The position numbers were made by a program, and so were the translations under genes. Shown piece after piece: positions 30,100 through 41,951 of a DNA stretch of 64,000 bases. Each line of letters starts with the position of its first letter. The stretch's first letter is position 1. Below the pieces are notes generated by a model. That model saw nothing but the letters and a program-made list of their open reading frames with translations, was not told the origin of the DNA and did no database searches. Source of the DNA: Paroedura picta (taxonomy: Eukaryota; Chordata; Lepidosauria; Squamata; Gekkonidae); contig NC_135372.1 in NCBI RefSeq assembly GCF_049243985.1, positions 101,831,318-101,895,317 of the forward strand, in the 5' to 3' direction.

Positions 30100-30165
30100 T
30101 GCTGACCCTCTGATTGGCACTCAGGGGGAGGGCCCTCCCCCTCAGAGCCAATCAGAGGGCCAGCA
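30100..30165. repeat. 66-bp near-perfect palindrome with CCAAT boxes
   Basis: TGCTGACCCTCTGATTGGCA and, inverted, TGCTGGCCCTCTGATTGGCT; centre GGGGAGGGCCCTCCCC. Only about two mismatches per arm. Confidence 0.88.
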
Positions 30166-31337
30166 CACCACTGAAGCCACCCTTGCCTACTTGCAGCTGC
30201 TGTGACCTTGGGAGGTTGCCTACCTTATCTGCTGAGCCTGTGCTGCTGCCAGTCCCCTTGCTACTAATGCCAGCAGGGAAGACTGCCAGCCTCCTCCACC
30301 CACCCCATCACATGTCCTTGGAGCTGCTATCTGGTCTATATGAATGGGTACAGGTTTGAGAAGACTAGCAAAGATCATGTATTTCATTCATCCTTAAAAT
30401 GCAAGTTCCAAATTCATCAAACCTCAGTCTTGGTTTGTGGCAGGCAAAAATCAGAAAATAATTTGAAAACTGGCCACCTACCCTATCATGTTGCAGTGCC
30501 AAAAATGACATTAATCGGAACACCATAGACCAGATATCTTCATGACAGGCAACATGTAAGAAGAGAGATTTTAAGCAACCTGTCACATGTCACTAATACT
30601 CAGATCCCCAGTCCACCATAGAAAATTTCTGGGAGACACATTCTCAGATGGACCTACCTCACAGGGTTGTTGTGAGGATAAAATATTAATATAATAGTTA
30701 TGATAATAACTTCCCAGTTGGTGCAGAGGACAGGAGAACAATGCAGCTCTGGGTTTCCATTGGAGAGAAAGACGAATTCCAGGGGATCCCCAGGTCCCAC
30801 CTGGATGATGGCAAGCCTAGCCTGAACTGAAAGTTGTAACTTTTGTCCCATATGTATAAGGACTAAAACAGATAAATGTTCCATTACCATGCAGTTAAAG
30901 CATGGAGGAGGGGGGGGAAAGCATTTGTTAAATCTTGGGGAAATATTAACTCCCCCCCCCTTCTGTTCATAATATTAACTAAGGTTTGCTATTATACTTC
31001 TTCAAGCAGGATAGAAACAAGGACTTGATAGCAAGAATTGAAAATATATGGTGGGAGGGGAGATGTAAAAAAAATTAGATGGAGGAAAAGATAAATTGAA
31101 TGGGAAAAGTGTAGAAAAGAGGGAGAGAAATTAAAGGAATGAGAGGGAAAGGTTGCTTAATCTTGCTGAAACACCCTAATAGTGATATGTAAGATTTGGC
31201 AGAGCTGGAGGCAAGGAAAGGAAGAGAGAAAGGCCAGACTTTTGGAGAAAATGACCTGCAGGCTGGCAGTTACTGGGGCAGCCGTCAGCTTGATGTCTTG
31301 TCTTGCAACATTGCTGACTTGATGGATGATTCGTAGG
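30166..31337. other. No gene; one hAT family A fragment
   Basis: GGGGATCCCCAGGTCCCACC at 30,783 is the end part of hAT family A on the minus strand. Poly-C at 30,952. Otherwise nothing recognised. Confidence 0.4.
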
Positions 31338-31552
31338 AAGGCCAGTCCCCAGGTGGGACCTGAAGATACCCCAGTTTTACAGCTCATCTCCAGGTGACAG
31401 AGATCAGTTCCCCTGGATCTAATGGCTGCTTTGGAGGGCGGGCTCCACAACATTATCCTCCAATGCGGTCCCTCCCCACCCCAAATCCTGCCCACTCCCA
31501 GCTCCACCTCCAAAGTCTCCAGGTATTTTCCAACTCAGAGGTGGCAGCCCTA
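31338..31552 (+). mobile_element. hAT-type non-autonomous element, family A
   Basis: CCCCAGGTGGGACCTGAAGA, CAGAGATCAGTTCCCCTGGA, ATGGCTGCTTTGGAGG and end GGTGGCAGCCCTA. Same layout as 18,281-18,484. Confidence 0.78.
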
Positions 31553-31837
31553 GTTGATAGCCTTAGGCAAGTTTGCTTTAGTGTTGGAGAAATGTGGAAC
31601 TGCATTTTAAAACTAAATAAAAAGATGTTCAGTTGGATGCAGCATGACCCTGGATTCAAGGTCCCTCCCTCCAAATGTTGTCCCCCTCTGTTGCGGGCCC
31701 TGGGTGGAGCCCCTCTCTTTGGCCCCTATTTTACTGATCCTTTAGTAGCAACATAAGAAACTGCCCCTTTTGCAATCACGGGTCTGCCTGCCAGGAAAGC
31801 TGTCATCTGCTTCAATGTCATATGTCAACTTGGCCTG

Positions 31838-32062
31838 AATAACCCAAGCAAGCCTGAGTCCATCAGATCTTGGAAGCTAAGCAGGGCTAACCCTGGCTAG
31901 TATTTGGATGGGAGACCTCCAAGGATTTAGCTAGAGTTCCTCTAAGGAACACTAGAGTTGTGATGTGGAGGCAACCACCACTGAATGTCCCTTGCCTGGT
32001 CACCAGACAATCCTCAGATCTTGTGGCTACACTATGTGTGCCATACAATAAATCAATCAATC
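31838..32062 (+). mobile_element. 5S-rRNA-derived SINE
   Basis: CATCAGATCTTGGAAGCTAA, GCAGGGC and GCTAGTATTTGGATGGGAGA closely match the 3' two-thirds of vertebrate 5S rRNA, which holds the internal promoter. The 3' body CAACCACCACTGAATGTCCC is not 5S, and it ends in an A-rich CAATAAATCAATCAATC. Thus a SINE3-type retroposon, not a 5S gene. Confidence 0.8.
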
Positions 32063-33391
32063 TGCTTTTCAGCCATGTTAATATCTCAAGAGTGTTATGA
32101 GCTGCTTGAGTTTGCTATGAATCCTGGACGTGAACAAACACAGTAAATTATTGCATAATCTTGAGAGATAAACAACAGGGAAAGAAGAAAAGAGGGAAGC
32201 CTTTCCACTTCACCTAAAATCGCCCTGAGACTGACTTCAAAACATGCAGGAAAGAGCAGTGATTATTCTGCTGCTGAGTCTGTGGTTGGCCAGCTGGGAA
32301 CGTTTATCAAAGGGATCAGTTTTTGTCCATGTGCTTTCTTCCTAGAACAACTCAAAAAGAACAACAGAGAATCAGTGCAGAGATTCCCAGCAAGATAGTT
32401 CCGAAGGCATTTGAATTACTGTGAGAGCCTTTGGGGTTTCATGGTCACTTTACTTTTTCTACAGGCCCCCTTGTTTTGTTTTGCTGAAACAAACAAACAA
32501 AAAGCCCAAAGAAAAGTGTACTTTTCCTCCCCGGTTGCTTGTAATTGCTTGGGGGTATATGCCAGCTGTAAGAGAACTTAATGCTGTCTCTTTGTCTATT
32601 ATCTGCCTGCTCTACTCTTGCACCGTCTGGAAATCTAACAGCCTCCCTGTTACCACCCCTATTCAGTTAGCAAAGTGATTACTTACCAACTGGAGTCTGG
32701 GCTGTGCAGCAATTTACTGTTATTTATCAGAGCTATTCCTATCAGTAGATAACTCAGGAGAAAATACAGCAGAAAACTACTCACAGAGAGTCTTCCTGTG
32801 CGGTCCCTTTTTGCTTTGCTGAAGGCTCTTGGGTGGAAAGCTGGCAAAGCAAACTTCAAGCAGCTCTTCTCTTTTGTGTTTCTAAGAATTCTCAAAAGAA
32901 AAACAAGCGCCCTAAGATCAGAACAAAGTTCAGAAAGTCTGTCGGAATAGGATTCCAGCCCATGGCAGGCTCTTCAAGCACAGATTTCCTTCACGATATC
33001 TTTTATTTCCCCAAGTATTCAGCGTGGGAGGGTTGCTAGAGAGGCTGTCCAAAGATGACATCACACACAGAGGGCTGACATAGTCAGTTCTATGCAAAAT
33101 GAGATATCTGCACTGTGAAAAGCAAACCAGGAAGTACCGTAAGCCTGATCACTCAGAAGTACATCCCACAGAGTTTGCAGGAATTTCATTTCCTGTTATG
33201 TTTATTCAGGACTCCAATTTTTAAAGCAGCTTATTTAGTGACTGATTAGCTTGACATTTATTATTCTGCTATAAAGCTTCAATGTTGGCCCTCTGCATTC
33301 ACACTTTTTTAAAGCACCGCATTCACACTTTTTTTTTTGCACTCAACTTCTCCTGAGTGCTATTTACAGTTCATTTTTAAGGGAGGTGTAC
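32063..33391. other. No gene recognised
   Basis: GCATTCACACTTTTTT occurs twice near 33,295-33,335. Could hold an upstream RAB7B non-coding exon; none identified. Confidence 0.35.
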
Positions 33392-33586
33392 TAGGGATAC
33401 CAGCCTCCAGGTGGGACCTGGGATCCCTCAGAATTACAACACCCACCCAGCCACCCCCTCCGACTACAGAGATCAGTTCCCATGGATAAAATGGATGTTT
33501 TGGATGGTGGACTGTAGCCCACTGTCAATTCCAGACTCCATTCCTGAATCTCCAAGAGTTTCCCAACCTGGATCTGGTGACTCTGG
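33392..33586 (+). mobile_element. hAT-type non-autonomous element, family A
   Basis: TAGGGATACCAGCCTCCAGG, TGGGACCTGGGATCCC, AGAGATCAGTTCCCATGGA and GATCTGGTGACTCT. Diverged ends. Confidence 0.75.
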
Positions 33587-36339
33587 TATAGTTCGATGCT
33601 CACTTACTTGGAAATAAGCTCTGCTTATATGACTGAGCTGTATATAATCCAGAGGTTCTCCCTGCCATTATTCTTTAGGTTTGCAAATGGAAACTCACAT
33701 AGAGCACACTCTTTTCATGTGCATGAACAAGTGTCATATCTTCTGAACAGGTGTGGTCAACTGTAGCAGTGGCCTGACATAACTTTAGCACATGAAACTT
33801 TTTTCCAGCATGGACATGAACTGCATAAAAAACTCTTCCCTGCTAACTTGATGGCTGACTCTGAATAGCCTGCATGGGAATGAACTAAAATACAATAAGA
33901 TATTTTCTGATAAAGAGTCTCCGGTCCATTCTACCCCCCTTGCATAGATCATTGATAAAAATGCTGAAAAGTACCAGACCCTGATCTGTAACAGATAGAA
34001 GAGGGCAAGGATGTACACGGAGGGGATGCTAACACTAAAAGCTGTAACGTGTGTTCCCTAATGCTGCCCAGGGAGGCTGTCAGATTGCACTGAGGAGGAG
34101 AGCATGGAGGCCCGTTGCTTCCCCTTCCTGAGCCAAGCCTGCAGCCACCTTGTGCCACCTCATGCAGCACGGGCTCGGATCAGGGAGGGGAAGCAAGAGG
34201 ACCTTCACGCCTCTCCTTCCTGATGCGATGTGACAGCCACCCCGTGCAGCATCAGGGAAACTTCCTTGATGCTGCAGGAGGCATGCATGGACACAGATGG
34301 GGGAAGGGGAGCTGGGGAAAGTCTGCCCTTGCCCTCTCCAATTTTCCAGGGACAAAAATACAGTCTTGTTTGTAACAATGCCATAGCATTGTAACACGAT
34401 AATCTTGTCGGTTTTTAAAAAATATCTAGGGGTGAATATCATGGAATGAATGGGCACTATGGGGGGAAAGAGTTATATGCAGGGCATATAGAAGAGGGGA
34501 GCACTAGGGCATCTTTTCCATGGGAGGGGAGTAAACGAGGGCAGAGGGAAGGCAGTGACAAGGAAAGGCATGTCCTCAAACACTCAAAATGGCAGCCACC
34601 ACAAGAAACTGATGCATTTCCACATGGAACAGCCCTGAAACAGACCCCGTTACAAACTGCTTTAAAAAATGAAAACCAAATTTCTGGGGATTCCTTTGCT
34701 ACGGGGTTAGTGAGAGTGCAATTTGGGTCTGCACCTGAAAAGGTGAATTTCAGTGCAGAAATGGACGACCCTTAAAAATGTCAAACCGAATGATATCTCT
34801 AGTACAGAAACAGCAACAGAGCAACCCTCATCTATTTCCTCTGTTAAAGCAGGTTTGGAGAGAAAACAGGAACTTCTTCTCCCCCTCCCCACAGTGCTTC
34901 TTAACAGTGCTGAGCCAACAAAAGCTTTTCAAGGCATTCCCCTCATAGGTCTAACTGTGAGTCAGGTAGTGAATCTGTGACCCAACAGAATCTCGGGTGG
35001 GTCATGTGCCTTGGTATTGTTTCTAGGCAATCCTAAACACAATTCTCCAAACACAGATAGTAAGCAGGTTCTACCAGGGCTCTGACTCAGAACTTAGAGG
35101 ATAAGGGAGTGGCTTTCTCCCTGAGGCATTTTAATAACTGCGAAAATGCAAGGAGATGCCTTACTTAAATGCCTTACTGAGCTACCAAAACCGCCTGGAT
35201 TTGGGGGAAGCCTACATTTGTTCCGGCAGTCTTTTTCCCTTGGGAATATATTACCCAAGGAAAACAATAGTTCATAGTCTTGTCACTGAGAGCTGGATGA
35301 GCACAATACAACAGCCTTGGCTTTAGACACATTCAGGGATTCGTGTGTATTTTTCTGTGTGTCTGTCTATTCATTGACTTTCCTTTCTCTGCAAAAATTA
35401 GAAAATGAAGAAAATGAAGTAAGCAGACGTGACTCATAGATATACAAGAGTAAAAAAAAAAGAGTATATCACAAAAGATATACAAGAGTAAAGTAAGAAC
35501 TGCATAATAACAAGAGACTTACATTTCATATGACTTCTAAAATGATTTCCTTTATTTGCACACTTAATCTGGTTTTCAGTAATTGATACTGGCCAACTAA
35601 GGCCATGCACAAGGAGAGGGTTGGAGGCTTAACCCCCCCCCCATTAAATAAAACCAATAAGTTTCACAAAGGTTCTGAAATATATCGTAAAATCCCTCAT
35701 GCCTTTTATAAATACTTTGTCCTCAAAATACCTGCATTTTACGGTTAGTCAATTCAGGATACATAAATAAATCTGCTATATTGGCTGTAGAGTAAGTCTA
35801 ATCCCAAACCTACAAAAAAAGAAGCCCAAGTAGGTCTAACTAGTCCATATGCTAGATCACAAAAGTTTTTTGTGAGTCTTTTTCAAAAGCATAGGTCTGC
35901 AGTTTGAAACAAGACAGCAGCACAAAGGAAAGTTTACATCTTCCCTGCATTGTTTTCTGCCTTCTAAAAGATGGTGTTTTCCCACATGTGAAAAATTGTG
36001 TGTAATGAAAAGTGAAATCTGTTGCTCCAGTCACTGGGCGATCATTATTTATTAAACTGATAGCTTGCCAGAAGGCTCCATTTATTTATGTGTCCCAAGA
36101 TAGATTACAGAGCTAATAGTAACAGAATAATAAATAACATAAAAGAAATTTCACAATTAGATAATGTGGGAACTGCAAGGTCTTGTGGGGGGGTATCTAT
36201 TTTTTCTCCTCCACTATTTCCTCTTTCCCTTTCCTTTCCCCATAGCCTCTCCCCTTTTCCTGCTTTCTTCTCTCTTTCCCACCCAACAATAAACCTGTTT
36301 TTCTCCCCACCCCCCTTAAAAAAATCCATAACACGGTTG
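33587..36339. other. No gene recognised
   Basis: A GC-richer patch at 34,060-34,330. GATATACAAGAGTAAA is repeated near 35,435 and 35,478. Pyrimidine-rich 36,190-36,320. No frame I can name. Confidence 0.35.
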
Positions 36340-36659
36340 TATGGTGTCAGCCACTGGGTCAGGCATTTGCATAATAGGTATTGAATAGAGGGTTCAGTAA
36401 GGAACGGAGTTGCTCATGTGTCAAAACATCAGCTCTTTATTGATCACACACAACTGAACTAAAACAGCCCACCTCCAGAACGTATATATAGTCCAGAGGT
36501 TTCCATCGGTGGCTGGCCCTAAGCAGAGCCCTCTAACTGGATAATTACAACAACCAATAGCAGGTTGGATCCTATGAGCTAGCCAATGACGATTACGCAT
36601 CCCCAAAGCTAGTGCAAGGATGCCATCTCCCGATCTTTGTTGCACCACATACACAACAG
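36340..36659 (-). repeat. Solo-LTR-like remnant of an endogenous retroelement
   Basis: On the minus strand: start TGTTGTGTATGTGGTGCAAC at 36,659, CCAAT-type ATTGG boxes, TATATATACG near 36,487, CAATAAAGAGC near 36,437. Promoter and poly(A) order fit an LTR. No internal region found. Fossil; the family is not determined. Confidence 0.6.
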
Positions 36660-36837
36660 CAGATAACCCTCAAGGACTTTCACCTGTACCCCTCTCCTCA
36701 CTTTATTTTCTTTTTACCTCCTTCTGGCAACTCCCATATCTTCTTCTGAGCTATTTATCAACTTCCCTTTTCTCTGCCTCCCATCTTCAGCTATATTTAT
36801 TATTTACTTACTTAATACTTCATCTTCCTTCACAGTG

Positions 36838-37022
36838 GGGACCAAGGCAGGGGACATTATTCTCCCCTCCTCCTTTTTTGTTCTCACAACAAACCTGGGG
36901 CAGATTAGACTGAAAGTTTGTGATTATGCCTGACTCACAATCTCCTGGTGAGCTTCCACAGCAAGATAGGAATTCAAAGCTTGGTCTCCCAGACCCTACT
37001 CAGAAGTATTAACCACTATACC
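36838..37022 (-). mobile_element. CORE-type SINE, decayed
   Basis: Minus strand reads GTATAGTGGTTAATACTTCT, then AGGAGATTGTGAGTCAGGC and CAGGTTTGTTGTGAGAAC. Same plan as 28,672-28,912. Confidence 0.55.
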
Positions 37023-37395
37023 TTCATGGCTTTCAAAGGGTAGTTGCTGTTGAAAAGTAGCAAGCATCCAGGTTAAGTCATACAAGTTAAGTCATACAAG
37101 CCTGGTGGTATCAAGTAACTTTGTGGTTGCTGCTAGGCCATAGATCTCCTAGAATTCCTTTCTAACCATAAAGTACGGCACAATTTTTCACGTGCACATT
37201 CTCACGTAGCCCAGTCAAGTTCTACTTCCCTTTCTCTATCCTTGTTTTGTATCATCTGCGATAGTCTATCTTCTTCTTGAGTTAGGAAGTGATCCCTGTT
37301 CCTTCAAACGTCTCAGTATCTCTAATCATCCCTTTTAGACTCTAGCTTTCCATATGCAAGGATTTTTTTGAAATGTGGAAATGAGCCCCACAAAT

Positions 37396-37611
37396 AAGGT
37401 GACCAGATTTTAACATTGTTAAAGTGGGACACCATTGACCGGGGAGGTTCTTGATTAAAAATTTGGTCTATATGGAGCAACAAAAAGTTTCATAGAACGC
37501 ATAGAACACAAAAATAGTTTTGTAATATATATATTTTTAATTTCAACATAACTACTATTTTCCAGGTGCCCCCAGATGTCCCTCCAAAATTGGGACAATC
37601 TGGTCACCTTA
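37396..37611. mobile_element. 216-bp hAT-type element
   Basis: Ends AAGGTGACCAGAT and, inverted, TAAGGTGACCAGAT; flanks CCACAAAT and CCATAAAT agree at 7 of 8 bases. No coding capacity. Confidence 0.8.
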
Positions 37612-37801
37612 CCATAAATAACTTGTATTAAAAAAACCCAAAACATTTACTTTAGATCGATCATATGATCCACTATAGTTTGCTGAGCAGACAGATATGA
37701 CCCAGAGTTAGGTGATCACTCGGCAGACTTGGTTTATGAAAAGCCATGAGTAAAAATCCATGAAATACATCTATATGTTGCTTCTCCCTTAAACTTGCAA
37801 G

Positions 37802-37984
37802 TAGGGAGGCCAGTCTCCAGGTCGGGCCTGGGGATCCCCTGATTTTCTCGTCAGTTCCCCTGGAGAAAATGGCTGCTTTGGAGAGTGGACTCCACTGAGG
37901 TCCCTCCCTGCTCCAAATCCCACCCACTCTCAATTCCATCCCCCAAATCTCCAGGTATTTCCCAATCCAGAACTGGCAATCATA
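37802..37984 (+). mobile_element. hAT-type non-autonomous element, family A
   Basis: TAGGGAGGCCAGTCTCCAGG, AATGGCTGCTTTGGAGAG, CTCCAGGTATTTCCCAAT, end CTGGCAATCATA. Confidence 0.78.
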
Positions 37985-38149
37985 CTTTCAAGAGAAGCTA
38001 ATTCTCAAATGATGCAGTTTGCATTCCCAAAACAACCTGTACTTCCCTATGAAATGGGCTGTTTGAAAGTAGTATTGTACAGTCAGGTTCATTGTGCGAA
38101 CTAGAAGAGAGCATAACAAATGTACCATACCTTTTGTAATGTACAGTTT

Positions 38150-38550
38150 ATTTACAAAGGTGCAAGTTAAGGAAGTGGAAGCAAGCAAGAACATGGCTGC
38201 CAGGTTTCTCCAGATTGCACAATACACAAATCCTTGACTTGGTGCAAAAGATTGAGTTTATTAAAAGCAACCAATACCTTGTCTGAACTGAGGCAAGGCA
38301 AAATAGGTCCAGCAGATAACTCTGCATTCAATTTCCCCCCCCCTCCCATGAGAACCCATGAAACGTGGGAAATCTTCAAAAGCCCGAACAGTCCTCATAT
38401 CAAAGGGACCTTCCCAGGGCCTTCCCAGAGCCAAGTTATAAATGGGGTATGTGGGTGTGGGTGCAGAAGGTGAGAAAACAAAGAGGAACCAGAGCAGGCA
38501 ACTCAAGCAGTGTACATATGCATGACTTCCTAACAGCTACACTTCTAACA
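38150..38550 (-). repeat. Possible LTR remnant
   Basis: Minus strand: TGTTAGAAGTG at 38,550, CATTTATAACTTGG near 38,435 and TTTTAATAAACTCAATC near 38,256. Resembles an LTR promoter and poly(A) region, but limits are unsure. Fossil. Confidence 0.35.
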
Positions 38551-39048
38551 GTTGCTACAATAAATGGGAGAGTCTTTAGTCTGTAAACTGTAGCACACTG
38601 TTGCAGTTCCATAAGTCCAGGCACTTAGCACCAGAACATCAAATTTCACATTATCCGATGCAGCCCAGTGAAGGATGTTGAACTCTTTGCAAGTTGGCTC
38701 TGGAACTATTTTATGTACATTAAATTAAATTATTCTATTGTACAAATGAAAGGTTGTTTGTGAGGAATGAAAAAAAGAAACATTTTGGTCTACATTACAT
38801 AATCTAAGAGAGGGTGGTGGGTCTTTTAGTATTTGTTTTTTTGGCATATAAATTACAGTAAGAATCCTATATAATAAACCATTTAAAAAAAACATCCCTA
38901 TTGGGGTTTATTGAGGTTAAAGAGAGGGACAAATTCTTCTGACCATATGACCTCTCTCAGGATTACTGACTCCTGTTCTGGGGCTGGTTTGAAAATTGTC
39001 TATAGGTTTTGAATACAATTTCCACCTGTAATACTTACCTGGTAGCTG
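38551..39048. other. No gene recognised
   Basis: AT-rich intergenic sequence. Confidence 0.4.
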
Positions 39049-39233
39049 CAACCTCTAGCTGGGCTCTAAATATCTCCCAGAATTCTAGCTGATCCGCAGA
39101 TGACACAGATTAAATTCCCTTGGAAATGCCTTCTTTGGTGGGTGGACCATACATCATTATACCCATACAAAGTCCTTCCCCTCCCCAAGTTCTTACCCCC
39201 AAATCTCCAGGAATTTTCTAACCTGGAATCCTA
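39049..39233 (+). mobile_element. hAT-type non-autonomous element, family A (decayed)
   Basis: TGGTAGCTGCAACCTCTAGC, GATGACACAGATTAAATTCC, CCCAAATCTCCAGGAATTTT. Ends diverged. Confidence 0.65.
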
Positions 39234-39793
39234 TCTTATATCTAACAGTCTAACTAAATACAGTTGTCTTTACTCTAGTGGCACAGGTGAAACACTGGCC
39301 TTTGGCTATCTCAAAGGCCACCTGACCAGGTGTGACTTGAGTCCACTCTGGCCTTGGAGACAAAAGGCAATGGTGATGGCTCTTCCTTTCAGCTCCAAGA
39401 AACTTACCCCAAAGAAGGAGCACTTTTGCAGAACAGAATGGCATTCCCAGCCAAAGCAAGTCTCAAGATGTTATGGTCTCTTCAGGAGTTAGTCTGAGTT
39501 ATTAGGAGAGTACACTTCAAATTCCCCTGCACTGTAGCAAAGGATTCCAGCTGCATGTCCGGTGTGTTTCACTGCTCATAGGAGTGGTCTACTCAAATGA
39601 GCAACGTACCATTAAAGGAGGGCTCGTAGCAATTCAACTTTCATAAGCATGAAGTCCCAGTACCACTTACCAGCTTAAGTGGAAATGCTCATGAATTCCT
39701 GTTTCTTGTACATTACACCACTTTTTAGAGTAGACCTTTATGTAAACAGATAGATGCTCAACAGTCAAGGCAAATGTAGGGTACAATGTAGCT

Positions 39794-40010
39794 TAAGGTT
39801 ACCAAACTCCAGGAGGTGGCTGGAGATCTCCTGGGCTTACAACTGGTCTCCAGAAGTAGTAGATCAGTTCACTTGGAGAATGGCTGCTTTGAAAGATGGA
39901 CTCTTTGGCATTCTACCCCACTGAAGTCCCTCCCCTCCACAAACCCTCACTTCCTCAGGCTCCACCCCCAAAATCTCCAGGTATTTCCTAAACTAAGGCT
40001 GGTAACCTTA
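39794..40010 (+). mobile_element. hAT-type non-autonomous element, family A
   Basis: Ends TAAGGTTACCAA and, inverted, TAAGGTTACCAG; interior CTGGAGATCTCCTGGGCTTA and AATCTCCAGGTATTTCC. No matching 8-bp flanks. Confidence 0.78.
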
Positions 40011-40449
40011 CCTGGCTCAATGTCAGGTTATATTGGCCCAGTCAAAATAGGTAAAAGTTGGTAATAGGTAAAAAATAGGTACAGTTGGTCTTAGTGTCCA
40101 ACTACTCAGTGTCCAACAACTCCATGTTTACTCGGGAGGAGCACTGCAGTGCAGAGGTACAATTGCAGTCTGGGTAAGTTGACCTGTAAAACATTCAGAT
40201 TTGATCCTCATGTTTGACTCATTTATGGAAGAACCAGATAGATGTATTAGTGCTTTCTACACGGGACAGGCTTATTGTTTCCTCTGCTACTTTTGAAACC
40301 GGTGCCCCCATAGATAAGGAGGCATTGAAGATCCCACCCAGATTCCTGGCTGAGGAAGCAGCCAACAGCTGAACTCCATCCAGGTAGGGTAAGTGTTCTT
40401 CCTCACTTAGTCATTGCCTACCTATCCACATGGCCTCTGTCTTTGATGG

Positions 40450-40555
40450 GTTCAACAAAACCAAATCAGAGTCCAGTGGCATCTTTAAGACCAACAATGT
40501 TTTATTCAAGGCATGAGCTTTTGAGTGCAAGCACTCTTCCTCGGTCTGTAGAATT
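40450..40555. repeat. Hairpin retroposon family copy
   Basis: CAGAGTCCAGTGGCATCTTT, AAGACCAACAATGTTTTATT, then GAGTGCAAGCACTCTTCCTC. One arm of the 15,887 element. Confidence 0.65.
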
Positions 40556-41039
40556 CTTTGTTTGCCATGGTATTAAACTGTGATTTCAGTTTCAAGAGGT
40601 TTAATTGCATGTTCTATGTATATGTTTAAATTTATAGCTATCTGGGGTTACTACACTCTGTTTTGTACCTGTTACCTTTTGTCTGAGACCTACTAATGAA
40701 TTTTGATGCTTCACCAACTCCTGTAAAATCATGATTCTTTCTTTCCAGTGTAACAAGTAAAATCAGAACTGCAGACAGTTCTGCAGTTTACATACAGATT
40801 ATTTTTAAAAAACTGATTTAAAAAGGGGTTCAACTGTTTTTCAGGAAATTAAAAAATTCTTATCATCTCCCTTTGAACAAAATAATTGATTACATTTAAA
40901 TAGATGTGCATACTATGAAAAGCTTAATTTATGTGCCTTTTTGAAATGCTGAAGGGGATATGACAATGTGTCATGGGTAGAATGAAAGACAAGCTATACA
41001 TTTCCCTTTTAATTTTTTTAATTAAATTAACACACCAGA

Positions 41040-41157
41040 ACTAAAACTGAAGTCCTTTAAGACTATCAACGTTTTATTCAAGGTATAAGCTTTCATGTGC
41101 ATCCACACATCTTCAGATACAATGAAATGGAAATTACCAGTCGATAAATAGAGGGTG
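41040..41157. repeat. Hairpin-family repeat that hosts the Penelope-like element
   Basis: CTTTAAGACTATCAACGTTT, TATTCAAGGTATAAGCTTTC, CATCTTCAGATAC. The repeat is cut by the insertion at 41,157 and resumes at 47,463. Confidence 0.65.
41145..41157. repeat. Target-site duplication of Penelope-like element, low-coordinate side
   Basis: TAAATAGAGGGTG directly before the 3' end of the whole copy. The same 13 bases recur at 47463-47475. The joined flanks belong to one older repeat, as expected for a simple insertion. Confidence 0.88.
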
Positions 41158-41951
41158 CACCACGAAAAGAAAGGGACGGTTCAAAATTATTGTGACAGAA
41201 AACAGAACCTATCCCGGGCTATATTAAACAATTCCACAATAAATACAAATAAACGTTTCTTATCTCTTCTTGTAAATTTATGTGTATAAGCACAACCAGA
41301 ACGGCCTCTAGATTAAACCGTTTTCAATTTTGTTTTCCTCAGTGGTTGTCCTTCTAAAATACAAAAGCATACAATTAATACAGGCTTATCAACCATTTTT
41401 ACAAAACAGAAGAGAACATATTTAACTGAACATAGTCATTATTCTAGTCTACAATAGTACATACCTCCTATAATTTTTATAAACATACAGTCATTGTTAC
41501 TTTAATATATATATAAATCAAAAGCCAGCTTTTTGGCTATTATCGTAAAACTTATAAAAATTATAAAGATTATACTAAAGGGCCAAATCTTACCTTTAAA
41601 TTATATTATATATATGTGGCCTTTGGCTCTTAGGTTTGGGGAGGTCTGTTCAAAAGACTCATCCCACTGGGTTGTAGACTGCCTCTGGTAATTATACTCT
41701 AGCTGAGAAACTTACTCCATGCCACACCTATACCAATTAAAGCTGCAGTCTCATCTAAAAGCAAAGAGTTCCAAACCTATGTAAAAAATATATTTTAAGG
41801 GCTCTAAATTCTCCCAATTGGCCATGAAGCCTATCAGTTAGGATTTAAATTATAATAAACTTTCTTCCAAGGTACCCCTATAGAGGCTATTGATCTTAAG
41901 TTTAAGAAATGACAGCATCATTTTGCGGTCCTTGTGTTTGCAGGTGCTACC

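Noticed and set aside
31838-31925. 5S rRNA gene
   Set aside because: Only the later part of 5S is present, with changes, joined to a non-5S body and A-rich tail; a SINE.
23281-36340. RAB7B non-coding first exon and promoter
   Set aside because: The acceptor at 23,281 implies one exists, but no candidate with a CpG-rich promoter and matching donor could be supported.
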